Positions 1 to 8,019 of a stretch of DNA of 21,365 bases are shown piece after piece (the stretch's first letter is position 1; every line of letters begins with the position of its first letter). The stretch covers positions 1-21,365 of the forward strand of contig JAXHVQ010000103.1 of assembly GCA_034189065.1 (NCBI GenBank), written 5' to 3'. Both the position numbers and the translations under genes were made by a program. Source of the DNA: FACHB-1406 sp034189065. Its GTDB lineage: Bacteria; Cyanobacteriota; Cyanobacteriia; Cyanobacteriales; Spirulinaceae. The notes under the pieces are model-generated. The model saw only the letters and a program-made list of their open reading frames with translations, was not told where the DNA came from and did not search any database.

Positions 1-351
1 CCCCAAGCCGCCGCTCCCGCTCCACCCCCCTCTAAACCCAACCCCAGAACCCTCGCACCAGCGCCCACAGCCGCACCCGCACCCCCTCCGCCGTCTGCGC
101 CCCAAGTCGAGGCTTCTTCCCCCGAATCCGAAACGATTCCTTCCCTCAGTAACTATTCTTTGTACGGTTTAATCGTGAACTCAGATGGGAGTTCGGCGGC
201 TTTATTTAAGGTTAACGGCACGACACAACGCATTCGGGAGGGCGAGGCCATTGGCGATAGCGGTTGGACTCTTTTTTCGGTGAGCAATCAGAGTGCGGTC
301 GTACGGCGCAATGGTACGGTTCGAGAGATTTATGCCGGTCAGGAGTTTTAA
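1..351 (+). CDS. C-terminal part of a Pro-rich protein with a GspC/PilP-like domain (5' end outside window)
   Basis: The frame is open from the first base to a TAA at 349-351, so this is the 3' end of a longer gene. The first ~45 codons encode a Pro/Ala-rich linker. The last ~65 residues form a compact beta-rich domain with the motifs 'IREGEAIGDSGWTLFSV' and 'GTVREIYAGQEF'. The pattern of an Ala-rich strand, a 'GexI' turn and a terminal 'G..r.i..G..F' resembles the HR/PilP domain of type II secretion and pilus assembly proteins, but this is pattern similarity only. The following coiled-coil gene starts 12 bases downstream, so the two are probably co-transcribed. Function is unassigned; a periplasmic or inner-membrane-anchored assembly role is possible. 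Confidence 0.7.
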   Translation, partial: PQAAAPAPPPSKPNPRTLAPAPTAAPAPPPPSAPQVEASSPESETIPSLSNYSLYGLIVNSDGSSAALFKVNGTTQRIREGEAIGDSGWTLFSVSNQSAVVRRNGTVREIYAGQEF

Positions 352-362
352 CGAGGGAAGGT

Positions 363-938
363 ATGGGAATTTTTGAGGATTTAAGCAAATTTTTGGAAAC
401 GCGCCTCGAGGAATTTCTGAGTAAAAATCCTCATTTGGAGTTACAAGCCCTCGACGAACAGTTACGAGAACAGGAAGATGGAACGCTACGCTTGATTTTG
501 GAGTTACAGAAGCAACAGAAGCGTTTGCAAGATGATATTCTCGCCATCGCCTCTGATATTCAACGCTGGCACGCTCGCGCGAGTAAGGCGGAAGCGTCAG
601 GGAGAATGGATTTAGCCCAAGCTGCTCGGGAGCGGGAGGCGGCTTTATTGCGCCAGGGCAATCAAACTTGGGGACAAATGCAGGGGGTGAAGCAGCGAAT
701 CGAGCAATCGAAGGATTTAGTACGGCAAATTCAGCGTCGGCGCGATGAGGTTAAGGCTGAGTTGATTCGCGTCCAAGCCGCGCGTTCTCAAGGGGCTGCT
801 AATTCGGATACTCAAGGATGGAATCAAGCAAAAACTTACAATCGCTACAGTAAGAGTTTCGATCCCCTCGAACAGGAGTTTCAACGCTGGGAAGTGGATG
901 AGGAAATTGACAAAATGAAGCGGAATATGGGGAGTTGA
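363..938 (+). CDS. TIGR04376-like coiled-coil protein (conserved cyanobacterial, unknown function)
   Basis: A 191-residue protein starting at ATG 363 (MGIFEDLSKFLETRLEEF), 12 bases after the previous stop. A purine-rich AGGGAAGG lies just upstream and supports this start over the longer frame from 264, which would overlap the previous gene. Residues ~35-150 are strongly predicted helix rich in Glu, Gln, Arg and Lys (for example 'LELQKQQKRLQDDI'), indicating a long coiled coil. The N-terminal phrase 'NPHLELQALDEQLREQE' is what I recall from the cyanobacterial family TIGR04376. The layout is reminiscent of PspA-like coiled coils, but I see no specific PspA signature. It is soluble, with no signal peptide. 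No function is known to me. Confidence 0.85.
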   Translation: MGIFEDLSKFLETRLEEFLSKNPHLELQALDEQLREQEDGTLRLILELQKQQKRLQDDILAIASDIQRWHARASKAEASGRMDLAQAAREREAALLRQGNQTWGQMQGVKQRIEQSKDLVRQIQRRRDEVKAELIRVQAARSQGAANSDTQGWNQAKTYNRYSKSFDPLEQEFQRWEVDEEIDKMKRNMGS

Positions 939-945
939 GGGTGCA

Positions 946-1141
946 GGGTGCAGGGTTCTGGGTGCAGAGTTCTGGGTGTAGAGTTCGGAGTGTAGAGTTC
1001 TGGGTGCAGGGTTCTGGGTGTAGAGTTCTGGGTGTAGAGTTCGGGGTGCAGGGTTCGGGGTGCAGAGTTCTGGGTGCAGGGTTCTGGGTGTAGAGTTCGG
1101 GGTGCAGGGTTCGGGGTGTAGAGTTCGGAGTTTGGGGTTGA
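946..1141. repeat. Tandem array of 14-nt repeats (14 units, each a pair of related heptads)
   Basis: Directly after the stop of the coiled-coil gene there are 14 consecutive 14-nt units of the type GGGTGYAGRGTTCK (last unit degenerate), preceded by one extra half unit at 939-945. Each unit splits into two heptads (GGGTGCA + GGGTTCT). Because 14 is not a multiple of 3, the minus strand stays open in all three frames across the array and produces spurious Thr/Pro/Leu-rich open frames. This is a non-coding short tandem repeat, not a CRISPR array: there are no spacers. Confidence 0.95.
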
Positions 1142-1179
1142 GATTCGGACAAAGTGTGGGACGCGATCGCGCATCTTTG

Positions 1180-1488
1180 TCACGTTTTCTCGCCAACTGT
1201 TTTCCACGCGGGAGGCTCTAATTTGTAGGAGATAGCCGGAGGCGCAAGGGAAACCGGGCTTTGGGTTCCGGCTTTGATGGGGCGTGGTTGGTTGACAAAA
1301 TCCTGGTTTTGTGGTGTGGAAATTTGACTGGTTTTTGGTTGGACGGTTCCCCTTTGGAAATTAGAAGCGACGGCTAAAACAAGACCGCAGACCACATAGA
1401 CAGGAAGGGGCAAAGAGAGCGCCCGCAGCCACTGATAGAATTCAAAAACACCAAACAAGGCACAGAAACTAACCAACCAAATTCTCAT
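1180..1488 (-). CDS. Small conserved membrane protein, unknown function
   Basis: A 102-residue protein. The start ATG is at 1486-1488. The N-terminal ~45 residues carry two hydrophobic segments, about residues 2-15 (WLVSFCALFGVFEF) and 26-42 (LPVYVVCGLVLAVASNF), separated by the short 'YQWLRALSLPLP' stretch. The rest is a polar, Pro/Gln-rich tail. I recall similar short N-terminal regions ('MRIWLVSF..LFG..E.YQW') in many cyanobacterial hypotheticals, so the N-terminal half is probably a real conserved unit. The C-terminal tail looks low-complexity. The gene is isolated, with the 14-nt repeat array beyond its 3' end. Function unknown. Confidence 0.7.
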   Translation of the reverse strand: MRIWLVSFCALFGVFEFYQWLRALSLPLPVYVVCGLVLAVASNFQRGTVQPKTSQISTPQNQDFVNQPRPIKAGTQSPVSLAPPAISYKLEPPAWKTVGEKT

Positions 1489-1582
1489 TGCAAAGGCTGA
1501 ATCTCATTCACATCATTAAAAGCGATCGCCTCTAGTATACAACCTTTCAATCTAATTTGGAGTCCGTCTGTGCTTTACCAAT

Positions 1583-1613
1583 GACAAAGGACAAAGGACA
1601 AAAGACAAAAGAC
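1583..1613. repeat. Heptanucleotide tandem repeat (GACAAAR x4)
   Basis: Four consecutive heptads, GACAAAG twice and GACAAAA twice, plus a partial fifth. The array abuts the stop codon of the ABC ATPase gene at its 3' side. Confidence 0.9.
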
Positions 1614-2365
1614 TAAATCGATAAAGCCGTATGAATCTCGTCAGGAGAAATACGATTTCTAACAGCCTTGCCATCGCTAAACCAAACAATCCGCTGGCTC
1701 GAACGGGCCACTTCCGGTTCGTGAGTCACCATAATGACAGTAATCCCCGAGGCATTGAGTTCGCAAAATAACTCCATTACTTCAGTGGTCGTGCGCGAAT
1801 CGAGAGCGCCCGTCGGTTCGTCAGCCAGTAACATCAAAGGATTATTAACCAAAGCGCGCGCGATCGCAACCCGCTGTTGCTGTCCCCCCGACAACTGAGT
1901 CGGTTTATTATTCATGCGATCCTTCAACCCCACGCGAATCAGCCTTTCTTGTGCGCGATCGCGTCGTTCGCCCGGAGGAACCCCCGCATAAACCGCAGGC
2001 AACATCGCATTTTCCAGCGCTGTCAGTTGGGGAAGGAGATGGAATTGCTGAAAAACGAAACCGATGTGACCATTGCGGATCGTTGCTAAGTCAGCCTCGG
2101 GCCGTTGAGAAATATCGAGATTATCCAAATAGTAGCGCCCCGCAGTCGGGCGATCGAGACAGCCGATAATATTCATCACCGTCGATTTCCCCGAGCCAGA
2201 AGCGCCCATGATCGAACAAAACTCGCCCTTTTCGATAACCAAATCAACACCATCGAGAGCGCGAACAATGGTATCGCCGCTGCCGTAAACTTTGGCAATC
2301 TCTTCCAAGCGGACAATAATCGGTTTGTAGGCTTCGCGATCGCCATCTAAAGAACTAAGGGTCAT
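1613..2365 (-). CDS. ABC transporter ATP-binding protein, MacB/LolD type
   Basis: A 250-residue nucleotide-binding subunit of an ABC transporter of the MacB/LolD/FtsE-like branch, which powers lipoprotein, macrolide or peptide efflux with FtsX-like permeases. Visible motifs are Walker A GASGSGKST (about 54-62), Q-loop Gln in FVFQQF (about 106), signature LSGGQQQ (158-164), Walker B with LMLLADEPTGALDS, and the switch His in VTHEPEV (about 215). The phrases 'GEFCSIMGASGSGKSTVMNIIGCLD' (broken here by motif limits) and 'DEPTGALDS' are typical of this branch. Length is normal, with a ~15-residue N-terminal extension. No permease or membrane-fusion gene lies beside it here, so the substrate cannot be inferred; a DevA-like exporter is one option. 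Confidence 0.93.
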   Translation of the reverse strand: MTLSSLDGDREAYKPIIVRLEEIAKVYGSGDTIVRALDGVDLVIEKGEFCSIMGASGSGKSTVMNIIGCLDRPTAGRYYLDNLDISQRPEADLATIRNGHIGFVFQQFHLLPQLTALENAMLPAVYAGVPPGERRDRAQERLIRVGLKDRMNNKPTQLSGGQQQRVAIARALVNNPLMLLADEPTGALDSRTTTEVMELFCELNASGITVIMVTHEPEVARSSQRIVWFSDGKAVRNRISPDEIHTALSI

Positions 2366-2487
2366 AAATTTTACGGACTTGCCGCCAACAGCAGCCAGAA
2401 TTTTCGGTAAGGAGTCTGTATATGTTATTTTAATTAATTGCGCGCGGGATTGAGTTTTCGCAACGCGACTATCCGGCTTTGAACAAT

Positions 2488-2505
2488 AGAGGAGTCAGAA
2501 ATTTG
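2488..2505 (+). promoter_or_regulatory. Ribosome binding site that decides a TTG start for the amidase
   Basis: AGAGGAG at 2488-2494 lies 8 bases before TTG 2503-2505. An in-frame upstream TTG at 2479 has no such site and would place extra polar residues before the signal peptide. The site therefore favours 2503 as start. Confidence 0.7.
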
Positions 2506-4290
2506 AAATTTCACTGGGGATTGCTCGGCTTATTGAGCGTATTGCTCCTATCCTCTCCAGCACAAGCAGGGAGACTCTTGTTTTGGCGGTTTGAAGAAGA
2601 CCAAAATCGCTTGACCTTTTCCACCGACGAGAGCGTTCAACCCACAGCTCAACTGATTTCCGACCCCACTCGCCTCATTATCGACCTCCCCGGAACCCGC
2701 TTGGGGCGACCTTCAATTAATCAAGGAGTGGGGGGCGCGATCGCGGGCGTGCGCATCGGTCAGTTTGACGCGCAAACCACGCGAATCGTCATCGAATTAA
2801 CGCCAGGGTACGCTCTCGATCCCGAACAAATTCAGATTCGAGGCATCAATCCAACCCAGTGGTCGGTCGAACTCCCCACCCCCACTCGCGCCACAGAAGA
2901 ATCCGGCGCGATCGCATCGGCCGCTGCAACCCGACAACCAACAAGACAAACTAGACAAACAAGAGCCGCTTCATCGCCCATTCAAGCGACGGGAAGCGGG
3001 TTTTACGTGCGTCTAGGCGACGAACCCGAAGCCATTGACGTTCGACGTAGCGAAGACCGCCGCTCCATCGATATCGCTCTCGAGGGAGTTACCCTTCCGG
3101 CTGAGTTGGCAGAACAGACCTTACCCGTAGGGCGTTACGGTTTGCGTCAAGTTCAGTTTTCCCAAACCTCCGACTCCGAGGCGCGCCTCACCTTGGACGT
3201 GAACGAAGATAGTCCCGACTGGTGGGTTTCTTCGAGTCGCTTGGGCGGATTGGTGTTGGTTCCGGTGGGAGGGGTTTCAGCCGTTCCCGACAATGGCGAA
3301 GATTCGGGGAATGAAGAAAACCCGACCGCTGTCGCTCAAAACAATATAGCCACCATTGAAAGCATCGACTTGGGGATTTCTGGGTCGCAATTATTAATTA
3401 AAACCGATCGCAGCGTTCGATTCCGAAGCCAGCAACTCGCCGGAGGCGTTCAACAAATTCTCATTCCCAATGCCCGTTTGGGAAGCAATGTTAGCTCTCG
3501 TCTCCCCACGGGACGGTCTCTCTCGCGCCTGAGAGCCCAACAACTGGACTCCAATACGGTAGCGATTTTAATGACTCCGCGATCGGGATTCCAGGTGGGC
3601 GGCATTATGCAGCGCAATGCACGCCTGTTAACGGTGGATCTGCAACCGGTGAGAACGGCCTTACCGCCTCCCAGTGCGAGAATTCCCGTTCCGCCTCCCG
3701 ATCGCACTAACCCAACGCCTGCAACGCCAACGTTACCGACGGTTCCAGCCGGACGAGTTTTGGTGGTCATCGACCCGGGACACGGCGGACGAGACCCGGG
3801 TGCGGTGGGAATCGGGGGATTGCGAGAAAAGGATGTAATTTTGCCGATTTCTTTGGAAGTGGCGCGCTTGTTGGAACAGCAAGGCGCGAGCGTTCTTCTG
3901 ACGCGAGAGACCGACTATTTTGTCAGCTTGGAAGGACGCACTCAAATTGCCAACCGCGCTCGAGGGACGTTGTTTGTGAGTATTCATGCCAATGCAGCGA
4001 GTCGGGCGGGTGCCAACGGCGTGGAAACGTTTTATTTTTCCTCCGGTCGGGGACTGGCTACGGCGATTCAAAATAGTATTATTCAAAACTTCGATACGAC
4101 CAACCGGGGGGTAAAACAGGCTCGGTTTTTCGTACTGCGCAATACATCAATGCCTTCTGCGTTGGTTGAGGTTGGTTTTGTGACGGGAACGGAAGATTCG
4201 CCTCAGTTGAGGGACCCCAACTATCGATCGCGCATGGCGGCCGCGATCGCCCAGGGTATTCTTAATTATATTCAACAACGCGGGCTTTAG
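2503..4290 (+). CDS. Secreted N-acetylmuramoyl-L-alanine amidase with AMIN domains
   Basis: A 595-residue cell-wall hydrolase that cleaves the amide bond between N-acetylmuramic acid and the stem peptide. From TTG 2503 the N-terminus is a signal peptide (LKFHWGLLGLLSVLLL, cleavage after AQA). AMIN-like beta-sheet modules follow at about 24-125, 165-255 and 282-385; they target septal or other peptidoglycan sites. A Pro/Thr-rich linker follows, then an Amidase_3 catalytic domain at ~420-595. Expected zinc ligands and catalytic Glu are present: His427 in DPGHGG, Glu442 in REKDV, His495 in SIHAN, Glu556 in ALVEVGF. The architecture is the usual AmiC-type one of cyanobacteria, where such enzymes act in septum splitting and septal-junction nanopores. 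It is divergently arranged with the ABC ATPase; a weak AT-rich promoter region lies between 2400 and 2450. Confidence 0.95.
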   Translation: MKFHWGLLGLLSVLLLSSPAQAGRLLFWRFEEDQNRLTFSTDESVQPTAQLISDPTRLIIDLPGTRLGRPSINQGVGGAIAGVRIGQFDAQTTRIVIELTPGYALDPEQIQIRGINPTQWSVELPTPTRATEESGAIASAAATRQPTRQTRQTRAASSPIQATGSGFYVRLGDEPEAIDVRRSEDRRSIDIALEGVTLPAELAEQTLPVGRYGLRQVQFSQTSDSEARLTLDVNEDSPDWWVSSSRLGGLVLVPVGGVSAVPDNGEDSGNEENPTAVAQNNIATIESIDLGISGSQLLIKTDRSVRFRSQQLAGGVQQILIPNARLGSNVSSRLPTGRSLSRLRAQQLDSNTVAILMTPRSGFQVGGIMQRNARLLTVDLQPVRTALPPPSARIPVPPPDRTNPTPATPTLPTVPAGRVLVVIDPGHGGRDPGAVGIGGLREKDVILPISLEVARLLEQQGASVLLTRETDYFVSLEGRTQIANRARGTLFVSIHANAASRAGANGVETFYFSSGRGLATAIQNSIIQNFDTTNRGVKQARFFVLRNTSMPSALVEVGFVTGTEDSPQLRDPNYRSRMAAAIAQGILNYIQQRGL

Positions 4291-4303
4291 TTATCGATCG
4301 TTG

Positions 4304-4331
4304 GTCATTAGTCATTCGTCCTTAGTAATTT
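4304..4331. repeat. Degenerate heptanucleotide repeat (GTCATTA type, about 4 units)
   Basis: Consecutive heptads GTCATTA, GTCATTC, GTCCTTA and GTAATTT follow the amidase gene. The units are imperfect, but the 7-base spacing of the GT start is regular. Confidence 0.7.
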
Positions 4332-4347
4332 ACAGTATCCTGACTGT

Positions 4348-4557
4348 TTACTGATAGGGGTTGCCTGCTAAGACTTTACAATATTTGTATAAGTCATTGC
4401 AGCTAACTTGAGCGTTGTCCATCCAGTATCGCAGGCAAGAGTTTTGGATAAAGCGAAACGTCCGAATAGCTTCGTCTAAAGCCTCGAACTGAAGAGCCTT
4501 ACCTTTTAATTTTGCCTCGATTACCAGCATAGACGACTTGCTACTTACTCTGCTCAT
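4348..4557 (-). pseudogene. tnpB: TnpB (IS200/IS605 OrfB) N-terminal remnant
   Basis: A 69-codon frame starting at ATG 4555-4557. From about residue 10 it reads 'MLVIEAKLKGKALQFEAL', then 'DEAIRTFRFIQNSCLRYWMD' and 'DLYKYCKVLAG', which I recognise as the N-terminal helix-turn-helix/wedge start of TnpB proteins. Full TnpB is ~400 residues with a RuvC nuclease domain and a zinc ribbon. Here all of that is gone: after residue ~64 the sequence runs into an unrelated NPYQ and a stop. It is therefore a 5' stub of an RNA-guided nuclease gene and cannot be active. The upstream hairpin typical of these elements is still present. Confidence 0.85.
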
Positions 4558-4565
4558 TAAGAGCG

Positions 4566-4593
4566 TAAAGTCCCCGTTCGCGGGGAGGCTTTA
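4566..4593 (-). mobile_element. Hairpin upstream of tnpB, likely remnant of an IS200/IS605 end
   Basis: TCCCCG, the tetraloop TTCG, then CGGGGA form a perfect 6-bp stem. The outer TAAAG/CTTTA arms extend it with a two-base bulge. It lies 8 bases upstream of the tnpB stub start. Subterminal hairpins of this kind are the TnpA recognition structures of IS200/IS605 elements. It also ends 22 bases before the start of the next gene on the plus strand, so it may now sit in that gene's leader. Confidence 0.6.
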
Positions 4594-4615
4594 AACCCAA
4601 TTTTTTCGGTAAAAG

Positions 4616-5446
4616 ATGAACTTACTGCTCGATCCTCTCAGTTATGAGTTTATGCGGAACGCGATCGCGATCGGTATTCTCATTGGCATTTTGTGTCCCA
4701 TTATCGGCACCTATCTCATTGTGCAGCGCATGACCTTGATGGGGGATGTCATCGCTCATTGCGTCTTACCGGGAATGTCGGTGGCGCTATTTTTGGGCTT
4801 TAATTTGCTCGTTGGCGCGTTTGTCTCCGGAATTCTCGGCTCGCTAGCGATCGCTGGCATTCGAGCGCAATCTCGCGTCAAAGTCGATGCGGCAATGGCG
4901 ATGGCATTTTCTAGCTTTTTTGCGTTGGGAGTAACACTGATTACCGTTCTCGAAAATCAATTAGATTTAGATAGTTTTCTCTTTGGCGACATTTTAGGCG
5001 TAACCCAGGACGATATCGTACGCACCTTTGGGATTGCTTTATTGATTTTACTCGCCATTAAACTGTTTTATAAAGAACTCTTATTCTACACTTTCGATCG
5101 CACCGGGGCGCGCGCGATCGGTCTTCCCGTCAATACCATTCACATCGGCTTTGTTGCTGCCATTACCCTGACGATTATCGCCAGTATGCAAGCAGTGGGT
5201 GTAATTTTAGTCATTGCCCTCATTGTCGGACCCGCCCTAACTGCTTATCTATTAGTCAAAGAACTACATCACATGATGCTTTTGGGGGCGCTATTTGGAG
5301 TTTCCGTCAGCATTACCGGGATTTACCTCAGTTTTTACTATAATTTACCCTCCGGTCCTGCTATTGTCCTTGTTTCCTCGAGTTTATTTATTTGCGTCCT
5401 ATTACTTAATTTATGCCCGTTTTTTTTGAGGCAAGGGAATAATTAA
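4616..5446 (+). CDS. Metal (Mn/Zn-type) ABC transporter permease, ABC-3 family
   Basis: A 276-residue integral membrane protein with about eight to nine hydrophobic helices. It belongs to the ABC-3 family of permeases (ZnuB/MntB/TroC-like), which move manganese, zinc or iron delivered by a periplasmic cluster A-I binding protein. Diagnostic stretches are 'IGTYLIVQRMTLMGDVIAHC' near residues 26-45 and 'GVILVIALIVGPALTAYLL' in the second half, near the expected EAA-like coupling region. Length is normal. The usual ATPase and binding-protein partners are not adjacent. The tnpB remnant and its hairpin lie directly upstream, so an insertion may have separated this gene from an earlier operon. No strong ribosome binding site is visible before ATG 4616. 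Metal specificity cannot be read from sequence. Confidence 0.9.
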   Translation: MNLLLDPLSYEFMRNAIAIGILIGILCPIIGTYLIVQRMTLMGDVIAHCVLPGMSVALFLGFNLLVGAFVSGILGSLAIAGIRAQSRVKVDAAMAMAFSSFFALGVTLITVLENQLDLDSFLFGDILGVTQDDIVRTFGIALLILLAIKLFYKELLFYTFDRTGARAIGLPVNTIHIGFVAAITLTIIASMQAVGVILVIALIVGPALTAYLLVKELHHMMLLGALFGVSVSITGIYLSFYYNLPSGPAIVLVSSSLFICVLLLNLCPFFLRQGNN

Positions 5447-5720
5447 CCTCATTAGCTCAAAATGCTGCGGTTAATACAGATTTTCCGGACAAAACTCCTA
5501 AAGTGTAGAAATATCTCTGTATCCAGCAGATCGGATATCGCTCTCCCCCAAAAACCAACAGATTTCGGGAGAATCGATTAGAGTCCCGCTTCGTGAAATT
5601 GAAATCATCGATTTATTTTATGTATTTACACTTAAAATACTTCTTAGGGTGAAGCCTACATTAATTGATTTCCATTAAGCTAAAATAGGAAAACTTACAC
5701 GAATCTCTTGAATTTTCTAG
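5447..5720. other. Intergenic spacer, no gene seen
   Basis: This AT-rich spacer separates the permease gene from the HD-protein gene. I see no convincing ORF, tRNA, terminator or long repeat in it. The stretch 5600-5700 is the most AT-rich and is the likely promoter area for the next gene. Confidence 0.5.
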
Positions 5721-7277
5721 GTGCGTCGCCAGAATCCCCCGATACTCAAAATCGGGAAAATCCAAATTCTCCCACAAGATTATCCAACCCTTACCGCACC
5801 GACCGTGAAGGCTCAAAAAAAACCCAACCCCCCCAAAAGAACCCAATCCGGCAATCGTCCCAAACGTTCTATGAGTATCGAGCAAGACGGCAAAAAGTGT
5901 TTAGAGAAGCTGACCCGGGCGACCCAAGCGCTCGAGTTACCCATTCCCCAAACTCAACTGGCTAAAATTGCCAAACTCATTGTCCAAACCATGACCGGAC
6001 CTTGGCGCTATTTTCATTCTCCCGAGCACGTTTTTGCCGTAGGAGATTCCGACGATCCGCTGGAAGTTTTAGCCGCCTTGTTTCACGATATTGTTTACGT
6101 TCAAGTCGATGGCAGTATTAATTTCAATCTGACGTACTACATTAGTGCGTTCATTGAAGAAGAACGAGGTCAACTGAAGCTCCGCAGTCGCGAGGATTTG
6201 CCCGCAGATCGAACCTTTGAAATGGTCGCTGCCATCTTTAACTTTAGTCCCGGTCAAGGTCTTTCTCCCTATAGCGGACAAAACGAATTTTTAAGCGCGG
6301 TTGTAGCAACTAAAGTGTTAGAACCCTTTGCGAGTCCTTCAATCTTGGCGCAGATTGCAGCTTGTATCGAAGCAACAGTTCCCTTCCGACCCAAGACTGA
6401 ATTAGGGGTCAGTGCGAGCGAAATATTATATCAGCGCTTGCATTTAGTGAGGGAGCAGTTTGCCCTTTCCCTCAGCGAGGAAGACCTCGTAGAAACGATT
6501 AAGAAAGCCGTCAGAATGAGCAATCGAGATGTTGCGGGGTTTGCTCATACCAGTTCGGCTGTTTTCCTCAACAATACCTGGAACTTGCTGCCGGAAACGA
6601 ACCACAATCTTCAAAAATCGGGGTCTTATACCGTTCGCGATTATCGAACAGCCATTCAGAAAATGGCAGGCTTTCTCAGTTTTCTGAAACCCGAAGTGAT
6701 TTTCGAGCAATTTCGAGGCGAACCCGATGCTCGCACCTATAACAGTTTAGTCGATCGCGCGCGTAGGAATTTGGAAGTGGGACGACTGTATTTGGAGAGC
6801 AAATTGGTTGCCATTTCAATTTTAGAAGCGCTGTCAATGCGCATCGGTCAAGAGGTTTCCCTGGCGATTATGGTAGGAGAGTTACCCGACTCGGAGATTT
6901 CTATCGGTCGCTTAACAGATTATCTTCCCAATATTCTCAATCCTCGCCAACCCGCCGACGAAATTGAAGTCGAAACAATGCAACTGTTGGAGGTGGGTCG
7001 CTCGGAAGGAAGCGATTACGATCTCAAAAATTCGCCCTTAGCTGCTTTTATTGTGAGGTATATTGGGTTCGAGCGAGTGCGACAACTCCAACATCCCCTG
7101 CAAGTCTTCTTCGGCGGTGCGATGTCATCGGAGGAATTTTTAGAATCTTGCGATCGCCACGTGGTTGATATGATTGCCAGCGAAGTGGTTAAAATGCTGG
7201 AAAATCGCAAAACCGCTTTATCGTGGCCGCGATCGCAATCAGAAACGCCCTCTCCTTTCCTGCGCCTTGTCCAGTGA
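5721..7277 (+). CDS. HD-superfamily metal-dependent phosphohydrolase-like protein (conserved cyanobacterial)
   Basis: The frame is 518 codons from GTG 5721, or 468 from ATG 5871 (MSIEQDGKKC); neither has a good ribosome binding site. Residues 1-50 of the long form are Lys/Pro-rich and may not be translated. The body carries an HD-type signature: His99 and His103 in 'YFHSPEHVF', then His122-Asp123 in 'LAALFHDIVY' (long-form numbering). This spacing fits HD-domain proteins of the COG4339 kind, predicted metal-dependent phosphohydrolases. The C-terminal ~300 residues are helical and match nothing I know, so the protein is longer than the plain family. It is cytosolic. The gene converges on leuD across a shared hairpin. 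Substrate unknown. Confidence 0.75.
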   Translation: MRRQNPPILKIGKIQILPQDYPTLTAPTVKAQKKPNPPKRTQSGNRPKRSMSIEQDGKKCLEKLTRATQALELPIPQTQLAKIAKLIVQTMTGPWRYFHSPEHVFAVGDSDDPLEVLAALFHDIVYVQVDGSINFNLTYYISAFIEEERGQLKLRSREDLPADRTFEMVAAIFNFSPGQGLSPYSGQNEFLSAVVATKVLEPFASPSILAQIAACIEATVPFRPKTELGVSASEILYQRLHLVREQFALSLSEEDLVETIKKAVRMSNRDVAGFAHTSSAVFLNNTWNLLPETNHNLQKSGSYTVRDYRTAIQKMAGFLSFLKPEVIFEQFRGEPDARTYNSLVDRARRNLEVGRLYLESKLVAISILEALSMRIGQEVSLAIMVGELPDSEISIGRLTDYLPNILNPRQPADEIEVETMQLLEVGRSEGSDYDLKNSPLAAFIVRYIGFERVRQLQHPLQVFFGGAMSSEEFLESCDRHVVDMIASEVVKMLENRKTALSWPRSQSETPSPFLRLVQ

Positions 7278-7282
7278 AGAGC

Positions 7283-7311
7283 GTCGGGATGTTTCGCCGA
7301 AACGTCCCGAC
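7283..7311. terminator. Bidirectional hairpin between convergent HD gene and leuD
   Basis: GTCGGGATGTTT and AAACGTCCCGAC pair over 12 bp with one G-T wobble around the loop CGCCG. It sits exactly between the stop at 7277 and the leuD stop at 7325-7327. There is no long T-run, so termination strength is uncertain, but the position fits a shared terminator. Confidence 0.7.
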
Positions 7312-7324
7312 TTCACATTAAACA

Positions 7325-7927
7325 TCAATTCGCTGCCGTTTGCCAACTGAGGTAGGGCAACTTCCCAGCCGTGGCGCGAACTTCCGAGGAGCGCGCCACC
7401 AATTGACCGCAACTGTCCCAAGTGCCTCCTGTCAGCATTTGCCTCGGTCCGTTGTCCAAGCGGATGTCCGCAACCAAGTCGCCGTAGCGGGCTTGCATGG
7501 CGTTGAGATCGACATTGACAGGCGCTTGGGGGTCAGCTTCGAGGGCGGTTTGGAGTTGCCGTACCATCGCGGGATCCGCCGTGACGCAGGGAAGACCAAT
7601 TGCCAGACAGTTGCCAAAGAAAATTTCGGCAAAACTTTCGCCAATAATCGCTTTAATGCCCCATTTCGCCAGCGCTTGGGGGGCGTGTTCTCGAGAAGAA
7701 CCGCAGCCAAAATTGCCGTTAACGGCTAGAATTGTTGCACCTTGATATTGAGAAAGATCGAAAGGGTGATTGCCTCCAGCTTGGGCGCGATCGTCAGCGA
7801 ACGCCTGTTCGCCCAAACCGTCAAAGGTGACGCAGCGCAAAAACCGGGCGGGAATAATGCGATCGGTGTCGATATCATTGCCGCGCAGGGGGATTCCGCG
7901 TCCTGCAATTTGTTGAATTTGACTCAC
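7325..7927 (-). CDS. leuD: 3-isopropylmalate dehydratase small subunit
   Basis: LeuD is the small, swivelling subunit of isopropylmalate isomerase. With LeuC (carrying the 4Fe-4S cluster) it converts 2-isopropylmalate to 3-isopropylmalate in leucine synthesis in the cytosol. Clear motifs are 'GNDIDTDRIIPARFL' (about residues 16-30) and the substrate-loop 'GNFGCGSSREHAP' (71-83). I place the start at GTG 7925-7927 (MSQIQQIAGRGIPL), giving 200 residues, the family's usual length. The open frame extends 20 codons further to a TTG at 7987, but that part has no family counterpart and runs into AT-rich heptads. leuC is not in the window; unlinked leuC and leuD are common in cyanobacteria. Confidence 0.95.
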   Translation of the reverse strand: MSQIQQIAGRGIPLRGNDIDTDRIIPARFLRCVTFDGLGEQAFADDRAQAGGNHPFDLSQYQGATILAVNGNFGCGSSREHAPQALAKWGIKAIIGESFAEIFFGNCLAIGLPCVTADPAMVRQLQTALEADPQAPVNVDLNAMQARYGDLVADIRLDNGPRQMLTGGTWDSCGQLVARSSEVRATAGKLPYLSWQTAAN

Positions 7928-7987
7928 GCTCTGTTGGGTTATGTCAGTGTCAGCTTTTAGCTTAACCCATTCGATCGCTTCGATCAA

Positions 7988-8015
7988 TTAATAATTAATA
8001 ATTGATAATTGATTA
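7988..8015. repeat. AT-rich heptanucleotide repeat (TTAATAA type, 4 units)
   Basis: Heptads TTAATAA, TTAATAA, TTGATAA and TTGATTA in direct succession. They mark the left border of the folded element that follows. Confidence 0.8.
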
Positions 8016-8019
8016 ATTG

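Noticed and set aside
946..1141. CRISPR-like array
   Set aside because: Units are 14 nt with no spacers between them.
717..1207. Three overlapping minus-strand open frames rich in Thr, Pro and Leu
   Set aside because: They arise from the 14-nt repeat array, whose period is not a multiple of three so that all three frames stay open. There are no independent coding signs.
7340..7960. Plus-strand open frames opposite leuD
   Set aside because: They are antisense shadows of a strongly conserved leuD gene.
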